From the NCBI RefSeq assembly GCF_947179165.1, contig NC_077247.1:9139001-9203000 (forward strand): a DNA stretch of 64,000 bases, given 5' to 3'. The translations under genes and the position numbers were made by a program. Source of the DNA: Solanum dulcamara (taxonomy: Eukaryota; Streptophyta; Magnoliopsida; Solanales; Solanaceae). Of this stretch, positions 1 to 9,841 are shown one piece after another (the stretch's first letter is position 1; the number at the start of each line of letters is the position of its first letter). The notes under the pieces are model-generated. The model saw only the letters and a list, made by a program, of their open reading frames with translations. It had not been told where the DNA came from and did no database searches.

Positions 1-2579
1 GGTGCAGGAGAATTTGTTCTCCGTGATCGCAGGCTCTTGGCCTCGTTCGCGAAAACCCAGGTCCTTATTCTCCGCATTAGCGGAGGTATATGTGTTTTGC
101 TTCCACGTTCAAACACGGAGGCCTTGGCCGCTTTAGCAGAGGTGTGAGGCTTTTTTTTCAACGTTCGCGGACCGCTTACCATGTCGAAGGACACCATCTC
201 TGACCTCCGTATTCACGGGCCAATTAGGCCGCATTCGCGAAGGCCAAATCTTGGTCTTCTAATAAAAGACCAAGGACGAAATTTCAGCATCACTTCCTAA
301 TTTCAACCTCGATTTCTGTTTTGTTTCAAGCTCAAATTTGGCGATTTCAGAGTTGATGGAACGTCAGAATTTCATTGGTGCACTAGGAATCTTTAGGGGA
401 GGCTTCATGTTAGGTAAATTTATGAAACTAGCTATTGATTTTGGTATTTTCGGATTGGAGTTTTAGTGAATGTTAGTGGATTGTATCTTGGTCATTTGAG
501 CTCTATTTTTAGTGATTTTGGAAGCTAAGTTGTGGGGTTTTTCTCAAGGAACGCCATTGCGTAATTTGTTTTGATTGAAAGAGTTTCATTTTTGAGGAAT
601 CACTGATTAAAGATTCTGCCTTATTGTGTTCTTAGCTTTAAAATATGGGAATTTGTTGCATGATCGTCTTGCGTTATTTTTACATCCTGAATTGTGTTGT
701 AAATTGATCCTCGAGCTTGGAGTGCTATTTAGAACCTATTTTTGGGGTTAATTTTAGAATTCTAGATGCGAGTCCCATATTTTCCATTTTAGACTCCGAA
801 ATTGGTCCGTCTCCAAGTATTATAAAATCAGTGTCTACACAACCATAATGATGTTGTCATTTTATTTTTGACAGCATGATAAAGTTTTGAGGACGTTCGT
901 ATGGGAAAAGCTCTGACACAGTTACCTGGAGAGCACATTTTTAGAGTTTAGGTAGGCTACGACTTTCCTTCATTTAGATTGTGCTGGAATATGTGAAAGC
1001 ATGTTGATATAGATGAAATTTGGGTTGGGTAGCTTATTTTTATATCTTAGGTGTTAGAAATCATGTTTTAACGTTTTATTGGGTTTTTTGGGTAATTGGA
1101 AATAGGTGTTCCTTTCCGTTATTTGTTAGTATTGTAAGATGAGTTGAACCTTACATTGTTGTCATGGTGGAGCATGTTGGCCTTAGTATAGGTTGTGAAC
1201 TTCCTTTAGATGCCCCGATGTCACTCTACCGGGCTTAGTTCCTTGTAGGATTGTGTAGCAGGCTAGTGCCTGACAGTTTGGCCTTTGCTAGGCGGTAACC
1301 TTTCTCTTAAGAATACCCTCATCCATAACTCAGCATGATTGCGACTTTCAGGATGCGTTGGAAATATTAGACTTTGTGATCATTCTGTTCTAACTTTGGT
1401 GGTATATCAGTTGATTCATTGGGAAGGTGATTCTCAAAACTATTAGCGTCCAGTTGAAAAAGAGAATATTCGATATCATGGGATAAATTATCTGTGAATA
1501 TCCAAGTGCCCATCCCCGACCTCAGTTGTGAATTTCCATCGTGGAGCATTCGGTACCCAGCTCCGGCCTCTACCGACTTGCTAGTATGGCTAGTATCCGG
1601 GTACCCAGCCCTAGTCTCGACCGTACCGATGCATTATGGTAAGCATCTAAGTACCCAGCCCCGGCCTCGGCCGTACTGATACGTTATGGCGAGTATCCAA
1701 GGCTCCAACCTCAACCACATTAAATATCTGGGCGAGCATCTGGGTCCTAGTCTTGGCCTTAATCCCTAAAGAATTCCTAGATCATCGAGTCTTGCAGATT
1801 CTTGGTTTGGAAATTGCATGGTTCTTCTATTCTTGGCATCGCAGTTTCTTGGTTCCTAGCTTTGGTAGTCGTAGCTCTTTTGTTCACTCGACGGGCTTAT
1901 GGGGGTTCATTCGGTTTTTTATTTAAACTTGCGCACGAGTGTTCCAGATGGGCTTATGGGGCCCAGTTGGGTGTAATTAGCTGTAGTCTTCTTAGATAGT
2001 ACTCTTTTAACTTTAGATACTTAATATGATTTCTATTTAGGCTTATTCCTCTTTTTTGTATTGTTTTTACCTTTTCTGCTCAGTTGGCCTATGATGCTTA
2101 CTGGGTACCTGTTGTATTGGTACTTATACTACACATTGCATCTACTTTTGTGATGCAGGACCGAGCACCAGCTACCGCCGCGGATAGATCGAGCCTTTTG
2201 CGGTTAGCTTCGGAGACTAGGGTGGGCACTTGGTATTTTGGGATCATTTTTGTCTTCTTCAGTACGGATGACCCATTTTTTGCCTTTTTGATACTAGTAG
2301 TTGTTGTATATATTTTTGGTCCACTTTTGAGACTTGTACTCATATTTTGTTTCGTAGTAGCTCTATACTTGTGACCTCTAGGTTCTAGGAGGAATCTTTA
2401 GTTGTATATATAAGGTTTTGGTTTTGCTTCCACCTATTTATTTGGTTTATATTAGTATTTTTTATTTATGATTAGTTTCTGCTCTCAAACCCATTACTTG
2501 TAATTTCGGGTTTAGGATTGACTTACTACTGGTGGGTTATAGTAGGAGCCATCATGACCTGAGAAATCGGGTTGTGACA
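1..2579 (+). repeat. C-family LTR (copy H), 3' part, cut by window start
   Basis: This stretch is a long terminal repeat in plus orientation whose first several hundred bases lie outside the window. Its 3' end (GAGAAATCGG then GTTGTGACA, ending at 2579) is the reverse complement, with few changes, of the start of the repeat at 52550. The GC-rich, CG-containing block at 1-260 matches the block at about 54760-54920 in that copy. It sits in the 5' LTR of element F: the sequence from 2580 resumes F's LTR at the point matching 57517. Whether it is a solo LTR or belongs to a whole element cannot be told. No coding region is visible; short ORFs such as 2084-2374 are not conserved between copies. Confidence 0.85.
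1504..1760. repeat. Minisatellite, about 49-bp unit, about 5 copies, inside LTR H
   Basis: A degenerate tandem array marked by GTACCCAGCC-like starts at 1553, 1601 and 1651, with weaker units at about 1505 and 1701. Spacing is 48-50 bp. It is GC-richer than the surrounding LTR. It lies about 0.8-1.1 kb from the 3' end of the LTR, where other copies of the family carry different arrays. Confidence 0.8.
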
Positions 2580-2853
2580 TAAGTTTTATGCTTAGCGATA
2601 GTTATTTTCTATCTTAGAAAATGTCCGAGGAGATTCTTGAAGCTGGCCATTGGAGTTAGAGTTTTTTGGGATCTTTAAGGAAGATCACATTTACATATAG
2701 TTTTCTAAATTTTTTAGTATTCTTGGTGTATATGATCCATGGGTTGTACATTTATATGTAATTTTGAATGCTAGTTTGATAAGGACATTATGGTTTGTAA
2801 CTTAAATTTGGTGACATGTTTTGTTGTTTTGGGGACTGTAAATCCAAGTATTG
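2580..2853 (+). repeat. Element F 5' LTR, first visible segment
   Basis: Matches 57517-57790 in the 3' LTR of the same element; both share the ATGCTTAGCGATAG start and the GGTGACATGTTTTGTTG stretch. The 5' part of this LTR, equivalent to 55997-57516, must lie left of H and outside the window. The segment ends in the target-site duplication TATTG (2849-2853), where element E begins. Confidence 0.88.
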
Positions 2854-5768
2854 TGTTATACCCCGTACTTTTGCAATTCGAAAGACTTTGGTACCTTGAG
2901 AGGTTCTTGAGTTTCTAAAAAAAATTAAAAATTCTTAAGCTTCTTAAGTTTCTTGAAAGATTCCTAAGTTATTGAAATCTTCTTAGAAGTTACCATTAGA
3001 GCCGGATAGGCTATAACGCTATCAAACAATTCTAAGGAAAGGAGAATGTGATACCCCATGACAGGGAAGATTGGAAATAAAGTTATAGGAATCCGGAAGG
3101 AAGTGGAGGCCAAGTAGTGAGTCGTAGGATCCGACTTACTTGTGTAAGCTATTACTTTGGATATGTTACATACGTAAGCATCCAACTTGGAAATTTTACA
3201 TACTTAAGCTACTTGAGTACGTACCAAGCTTACATAGCGATGATAACATAGAATAATAAAATAAGATGAGATTACGAACCCATGAGAGGGAAAATAAGGT
3301 GACACATGGCAACATGAGAGAGTGACACGTGGAAGCATGAGAGAGTGCCATGTGGCAGCAACCAGAGCAAGGGGTGGGCCCCACATGCCACATGGCAACC
3401 CATAATTGGAGGAAGGGATGCGTTGGCCCAATGAGGGCTTGACACGTGTCACTGCTTAGGGTTTGACATGTGTCACCACTTAGGGGATGACATGTGTCCC
3501 CTCCTAAAGTGGCCTCTATATATATGTTTTATGACTTTTTAGGCTCATACTTATCCTTTAATTTCATCCTCATCAAGAAAATTCTATAAAAGAGGAGAAG
3601 GGAAACCTCTAGCTAGAAGAGAAAGAGAGCTACGGTTTTGGGAGGAGAAAAAAGTAAGTTCTCCGATTACCTTCCATGAATTAATTATATGGGGTATACC
3701 ACAAAGGTATGAAGGTGTTAGTAATATAAATTTATGGTTTGGAGCATCCCAAAATGGATAAAAAACAGCCACAAAGTTTCAGTCGCGCTAGAAGAGCTTC
3801 CGAGGCGAGTTTTGGGCAAGTTAAGGCTTTCCCTTTAAAATTGAAGTTTATGATGTTGTTATGGGGTATATTACATGTCTTAAGTGAGGCTGGAAGTGGA
3901 AAAAGTTTATAAGGATGCTAAACATTAGAAATAAACTAAATTGATGTCGTAGTAGGTAAATCGAAGTCGAGTAGTGTGTTGTTGTTGTGGTGCTGCAGGT
4001 TGGGGGTGGTTTAATTGCGTGTTTCAGGGATGGAAGGTACTCAAAAATGGGTATGGGTTCTGCTTGTTGCAGTCACACGACCCTCTGGTTCGTATGGTAA
4101 AAGATTTTTTGAAATAAAGGTTAAAAACTCTATTTTGATATCATAGTTTTGAGCTAGTGGTTTGGAGTTGTATTGAGTAATATTGAATTGATTTACTTGT
4201 ATATATGCTTCTGGTTTTTTTTGCTGGTATGGTTGTTGACATGGTGACTGAGCTAAAATCTCGGGGATGTTGAAGTTATGGGGGAGATGCTGCCCGATTT
4301 TTAGTAACTTAGGAACTAGTAATGAACTAGTGAGGGAAATGGATAAGGAAATGACCTCTATGGAGACTTGGTTGTAGAGTTGGAATTGGAAAGTGAAAGG
4401 TCATTAACCATAGTATTAATTTCATGTTAAATAGGTTCAAGAGACGACGAGGAGAACGTATTTGGAGTAATTCGTAAGAGGTATGTAAAGTTAACTGTTC
4501 CTTCTTTTGTCATGTCTTTGGCATAAGTATGTAAAGCTATCCGTTCTTTATCTTGACATGTTTTGACATAAGTATATAAAGCTAATCTTCCTTTTTTGCA
4601 TGGTTTTTATGAAACAAGTATATGACTTTTATATGAATCTAAGAAAGTTCTATTCGTAGAGCCGCTAAGATGGCCAACTTCTTGATTTTCCAAAGGATAT
4701 TTTATCGTACCTAGATATGTGTATATGATTCTAAAAGTTCTATTTGGATATAACTCATAGTGATATTCAAAAGCTACTTGATACGACTCTTGTCTTGACT
4801 TTTGAATAATAGCTCATTTTGTTAACTCTATGGAGTCTCAAAAATGATTTAAAGTGCATTTAGTTTCCCATTACTCAACTCGTGGATGCCTCAATGCTTT
4901 CTTCACCGAGCCAGGGGCAGGTTTTGTTATCGTGCGTACTTTTATGCATTATTCACCATGCCCCAACGTGAGGGGGCAGGTACGACCTGTACTTGGGTTT
5001 TGTGGAGTTATGATGTGCCATGTACATATATGATATGATATGATATGATCTGATATGACCATCTGATGTGATATGATCTGCTATAGAGATATTCCCTACT
5101 CTGGAGTTATGATGTTCTGTGGCGCTAGTGATGGGGAGGCAACCACGATTTGTTCACCGAGTCCCATAATGGGGCCGGATATAGCATACGTTTTTCTGCA
5201 TACATTATCTGTGGTTATGAAAAATATTTTGATATTTTGGATATTTTGCTCATTTTTGCACCTTCTGTTCTGGTAATGGCTTTACCTATTACAGTCCATG
5301 CTTTATATACTCGGTACATTATCCGTACTGACCTCCTTTCTTCGGGGGTTGCGTTACATGCCCGCAGATACAGACGCTCAGTTTGCTGATCCGCTTGCTT
5401 AGAACATCTACCCTGTTGGTTGGCAGTGCTCCTTTGTCCGGAGCCCTATTTTGGTACTAACTTTTTTGTTGTTCATTTGTACATATTGGTTAAGAGTACG
5501 ACGAGGTCCTGTCCCATCATATGACTAGGCTATAGTTTTGTAGAGGTCTGTAGACTTGTGATGTGGGTTATGTATATATGTTTTGGGCTTTGTAGTCTGT
5601 GATGTCCTTAACGGCCCTCTTGTGCTATATCTTTTGTCATGCGCTCTCTAGCGACCCCTTTTTGATTTCTACTTTTATTTATTCTGCTAACACGCTAAGT
5701 TGAGCTAAGGGTACGTATGGGTGCCCAACTCGGACACCAGTCATGGCCTACGGAGTTGGGTTATGATA
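2854..5768 (+). repeat. Element E 5' LTR (2.9 kb)
   Basis: Starts TGTTATACCCCG and ends GGGTTATGATA. The terminal GACA seen in the 3' LTR has become GATA. It aligns along its whole length with 9842-12731 with scattered substitutions and small indels, so the insertion is not brand new but is younger than F. It includes a TATATATA stretch at about 3518 that could be a TATA box for Pol II; this is inference only. No open reading frame is kept between the two LTRs beyond what base identity explains. Confidence 0.88.
4481..4620. repeat. Short tandem repeat, 45-46-bp unit, 3 copies, in E 5' LTR
   Basis: Units begin with GTATGTAAAG-like words at 4481, 4527 and 4572, each followed by a pyrimidine-rich piece and a GACATG/GCATG word. 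The same array is present in the 3' LTR (about 11455-11590). Related arrays are in solo LTR D (17352-17490) and in the D-like LTR at about 61690-61770, so it is an old feature of the family. Confidence 0.75.
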
Positions 5769-5772
5769 AAAG

Positions 5773-5785
5773 TTGTATCAGAGCG
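5773..5785 (+). other. Primer-binding site of element E
   Basis: TTGTATCAGAGCG lies 4 bp after the 5' LTR end. It resembles TGGTATCAGAGC, the complement of the 3' end of plant initiator tRNA-Met, with one change in the core. Confidence 0.75.
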
Positions 5786-7464
5786 GTTTGGTCCTCGAAA
5801 TGTCTATAGACCGTGTCTAGTAGAGTCCGGTTTATCGGTGTGTGGTGCACCACATCTATAAATAGGAGGCTATAGGGAATTTAGGATCTTATCTTTCTTT
5901 CTTGTCTTAGATCATGAGATAGAGACCAACTATAGGAAATTAAATTCCTTTTTTCTAACCTTTGGTTTCAGCTGAAGAACAATATCGACAAAAGAAAGTG
6001 ATGGATGATGTTGGAAGCTACACAGTATACAAGTAAGTAATGGTGCGGAAGAAGCATGCTGGGTAAGGTAAGAAGATTGAAATATGATTGAAATGTAAAG
6101 TTGAAAATTGAAAGAAAATTAGACAGGAAAGTGTAACGAGTTTGAGTTGGACATACGAGGTAAGTCCATCAATTTATACTATTGTTGATATTGGGCGCCC
6201 TGTGAGGCCGTGATATGAATATATATGTATTATCCTTGTGAGGCATTGTTGGCATTTCCTGAGTACAGGTTTAGGATAGTAAGGAATATAGAGGAAACTT
6301 TGCCGAATTGTTTTTTGGAAATAGAATAAGAATGAGATATAAGGTCATAATATATCTTGAGAGATCGTATCCACAGTAACGATAAGATCCGACTAAACTA
6401 GGAGTACAAGTGACTTAGGGAAATAAGTTAATTGTGATATGGGTGGCAAGTAGAAGGTCAATACTGATATGGTGAGAAGAATGGTGATGGATATGAATGT
6501 CATAAGGCAGCCTGCGAGGTATTAAGGATGAGAATAACGAGGAAGGATAAGGGGTTAAGTACGCTTTCTCCACCAGGTGGAATTAGCCCAGAGTAAGGAT
6601 CATGAATAAAAGTTAAGAAATATTACCCTTCGGGATTGACCATGGCAGAATATAGTGTGAATATAATGAGGATCATCATGGAAGTACGTAGAGCTTAGTA
6701 AAGAAGTAACTAAAGAATGTGATTGTGAGTAAGATTAGGAGTTATCATCGGGTACACGATAAGAATGAAAGCTCATGAAGCAGAAAGGGGTATTGTGTAT
6801 ATGTACCTCCACTTTAGAAATAGTGGGATCCCTCAAGGATAGGGAATGGAAAATTGCAACACAATTGAGGCATTGTGAAATTATTAAAGGAACAAGTGGT
6901 ATCCTTTGGAAAAAAAAGAGGTGATAACAAAATATGAAACACGTGTCATCAGAGTATAAGTGCCCCCGAATGGAGAATCGGACACGATTATAAGCACTAG
7001 TAACGTACTGATTGGGATGAATGAAATGTGGCTTCGGCTATACTACTATATTAGTTATATGACTCGAGTACCAGTACTTGGACTAGAGTGTGTACTATTT
7101 ATTGAGAATTCTAAGCACCCCATGATTGTACTAAGGTTTCTTACAGGGGCAACCTAAAGTATAGATGATCTAACAAAAGGTGTAGACATGGTGCAGTATG
7201 TAAGGGGTTGGAACAGAATCATTTGTGCGTGAATAGTTGAAAATAAACAGAGGATGACATGGTACACCTTAAAAGGGGGGAAGTGGACAATAGAAATACA
7301 AGCGTAAGAGAAAATCAACTGACGCTATCTTATGTAAATAGGAACGCTTAAACATCAAACGAGATCCCATAAGGGATGGATGGATCTCGAGGCCAACAAT
7401 AAACAGATAGAAGATGCGGTATCTGAGACCATGTGAGGAACCATTGGTAGAGACCTTAATGGAT

Positions 7465-7568
7465 GGATGCAATCATACCAGCACTAACGCGTCGGATCCC
7501 ATCAAAACTCTGAAGTTAAGCGTGCTTGAGTGATAGTAGTACTAGGATGGGTGACCCCCTGAGAAGTG
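7465..7568 (+). pseudogene. 5S rRNA-derived segment, copy 1
   Basis: From GGATGCAATCATACCAGCAC onward this follows plant 5S rRNA from its first nucleotide to about position 104, with roughly 12 differences by eye against the 5S consensus I remember. The internal Pol III control region is largely kept: the A-box area (AGTTAAGCGTGCTTG) is nearly unchanged, and the C-box area (GTACTAGGATGGGTGACC) is intact. Similarity stops after GAGAAGT, so the last 15 or so bases of 5S are missing and no T-run terminator follows directly. It lies in sense orientation about 200 bp before the purine tract. It is not a working 5S gene. Cassandra-type elements are known to carry 5S sequence, but inside a short LTR. 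Confidence 0.9.
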
Positions 7569-7755
7569 AAAGAGGAAAGGAAACACAAGTATCCGTACCT
7601 ATTCCCTATATATACAAGTAATTCTAACCTTTGGAACTCTAATATTGATTGCTCGATGAAAGTATATGTTATGGAAATGGGACAGAGAAACTCTCCATAT
7701 AGGCGTTATAAGATCTAGAGGAAGGTTTGGGTTCACATTTGAGGACGAATTCTCT

Positions 7756-7769
7756 AAAGGGGGGAAGGA
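7756..7769 (+). other. Polypurine tract before truncated middle LTR
   Basis: AAAGGGGGGAAGGA directly precedes TGTTATACCCC at 7770. This is the normal site for plus-strand priming. Confidence 0.75.
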
Positions 7770-8207
7770 TGTTATACCCCGTACTTTGGCACTTCGAAAG
7801 ACTTTGGTACCTTGAGAGGTTCTTGAGTTTCTTAAAAAAATAAATTCTTAAGCTTCTTAAGTTTCTTGAAATATTCCTAAGTTACTAAAAGCTTCTTAGA
7901 AGTTACCATTAGAGCCGGATAGGCTATAACGCTATCAAACAACTCTAAGAAAAGGAGAATATGATACCCCATGGCAGGGAAGATTGGAAATAAAGTTATA
8001 GGAATCCAGAAGAAAGTGGAGGCCAAGTAGTGAGTCGTAGGACCCAACTTACTTGTGTAATCTATTACTTTGGATGTGTTACATAGGTAAGCTACCAACT
8101 TGGAAATTTTACATACTTAAGCTACTTGAGTACGTACCAATCTTACGTAGCAAGGATTACATAGATTTGTAAAAGAAGATGAGATTATGAACCCACGAGG
8201 GGAAAAA
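7770..8207 (+). repeat. Truncated middle LTR of element E
   Basis: The first about 438 bp of the E LTR, matching 2854-3290 and 9842-10279. It breaks off just after ACCCACGAGGGGAAAAAG and joins internal sequence that matches about 6133 onward. The join lies in a short A/G-rich overlap. It marks the end of the duplicated unit. Confidence 0.85.
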
Positions 8208-9841
8208 GTAAAGAGTTTGAGTTGGACATACGAGGTAAGTCCATCAATTTATACTATTGTTGATATTAGGCGCCCTGTGAGGCCGTGATATGAATATATA
8301 TGTATTGTCCTTGTGAGGCATTGTTGGCATTTCCTGAGTGCAGGTTTAGTATAGTAAGGAATATAGAGGAAACTTTGCCGAATTATTTTTTGGAAATAGA
8401 ATAAGAATGAGATATAAGGTCATAATATATCTTGAGAGATCGTATCCACAGTAACGATAAGATCCGACTAAACTAGGAGTACAAGTGACTTAGGGAAATA
8501 AGTTAATTGTGATATGGGTGGCAAGTAGAAGGTCAATACTAATATGGTGAGAAGAATGGTGATGGATATGAATGACATAAGGCAGCCTGCGAGGTATTAA
8601 GGATGAGAATAACGAGGAAGGATAAGGGGTTAAGTACGCTTTCTCCACCAGGTGGAATTAGCCCAGAGTAAGGATCATGAATAAAAGTTAAGAAATATTA
8701 CCCTTCGGGATTGACCATGGCAGAATATAGTGTGAATATAATGAGGATCATCATGGAAGTACGTAGAGCCTAGTAAAGAAGTAACTAAAGAATGTGATTA
8801 TGAGTAAGATTAGGAGTTATCATAGGGTACACGATAAGAATGAAAGCTCATGAAGCAGAAAGGGGTATTGTGTATATGTACCTCCACTTTGGAAATAGTG
8901 GGATCCCTTAAGGATAGGGAATGGAAAATTGCAAAACAACTGAGGCATTGTGAAATTATTAAAGGAACAAGTGGTATCCTTTGGAAAAAAAAGGTGATAA
9001 CAAAATATGAAACACGTGTCATCAGAGTATAAGTGCCCCCGAATGGAGAATCGGACACGATTATAAGCACTAGTAACGTACTGATTGGGATGAATGAAAT
9101 GTGGCTTCGGCTATACTACTATATTAGTTATATGACTCGAGTACCAGTACTTGGACTAGAGTGTGTACTATTTATTGAGAATTCTAAGCACCCCATGATT
9201 GTACTAAGGTTTCTTACAGGGGCAACCTAAAGTATAGATGATCTAACAAAAGGTGTAGACATGGTGCAGTATGTAAGGGGTTGGAACAGAATCATTTGTG
9301 CGTGAATAGTTGAAAATAAACAGAGGATGACATGGTACACCTTAAAAGGGGGAAGTGGACAATAGAAATACAAGCGTAAGAGAAAATCAACTGACGCTAT
9401 CTTATGTAAATAGGAACGCTTAAACATCAAACGAGATCCCATAAGGGATGGATGGATCTCGAGGCCAACAATAAACAGATAGAAGATGCGGTATCTGAGA
9501 CCATGTGAGGAACCATTAGTAGAGACCTTAATGGATGGATGCAATCATACCAGCACTAACGCGCCGGATCCCATCAAAACTCTGAAGTTAAGCGTGCTTG
9601 AGTGATAGTAGTACTAGGATGGGTGACCCCCTGAGAAGTGAAAGAGGAAAGGAAACACAAGTATCCGTACCTATTCCCTATATATACAAGTAATTCTAAC
9701 CTTTGGAACTCTAATATTGATTGCTCGATGAAAGTATATGTTATGGAAATGGGACAGAGAAACTCTCCATATAGTCATTATAAGATCTAGAGGAAGGTTT
9801 GGGTTCACATTTGAGGACGAATTCTCTAAAGGGGGGAAGGA
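8208..9841 (+). other. Element E internal region, second copy
   Basis: Near-identical repeat of about 6133-7769, with a handful of substitutions and small indels (for example a G run one base shorter at about 9350). It ends in the same purine tract, AAAGGGGGGAAGGA, at 9828-9841. No coding potential was recognised. The high similarity suggests the duplication is recent, or arose during reverse transcription of the copy that inserted. Confidence 0.85.
9537..9640 (+). pseudogene. 5S rRNA-derived segment, copy 2
   Basis: Second copy of the 5S-like stretch inside the duplicated unit. It differs from copy 1 by one base in the part after CACTAACGCG, where this copy has CCGG as in normal 5S and copy 1 has TCGG. 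The A-box and C-box areas are kept. Same sense orientation and same distance from the purine tract as copy 1. Confidence 0.9.

Larger units (their letters stand above)
5769..7769 (+). other. Element E internal region, first copy (non-coding)
   Basis: About 2 kb between the primer-binding site and the purine tract. Stops are dense in all frames. The part from about 6133 onward is repeated almost base for base at 8208-9841. The only recognisable content is the 5S-rRNA-like stretch at 7465-7568. Small ORFs (for example 6960-7157, 65 residues) are identical in both copies because the DNA is, and show no known domain. Confidence 0.8.

Noticed and set aside
2084..2374. 96-residue hydrophobic ORF resembling a membrane protein
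   Set aside because: T-rich sequence inside an LTR; the matching C-family region (about 52740-53050) has no such ORF. The hydrophobic look comes from base composition.
6960..9230. Identical 65-residue ORFs at 6960-7157 and 9033-9230, which look like a conserved protein
   Set aside because: They lie in the duplicated block of element E, so identity comes from recent DNA duplication. No known domain, no codon pattern, and no third copy to compare.
7465..9640. Functional 5S rRNA genes
   Set aside because: The last about 15 bases and a T-run terminator are missing, about a dozen substitutions are present, and the segment sits inside a retroelement, not in a tandem 5S array.
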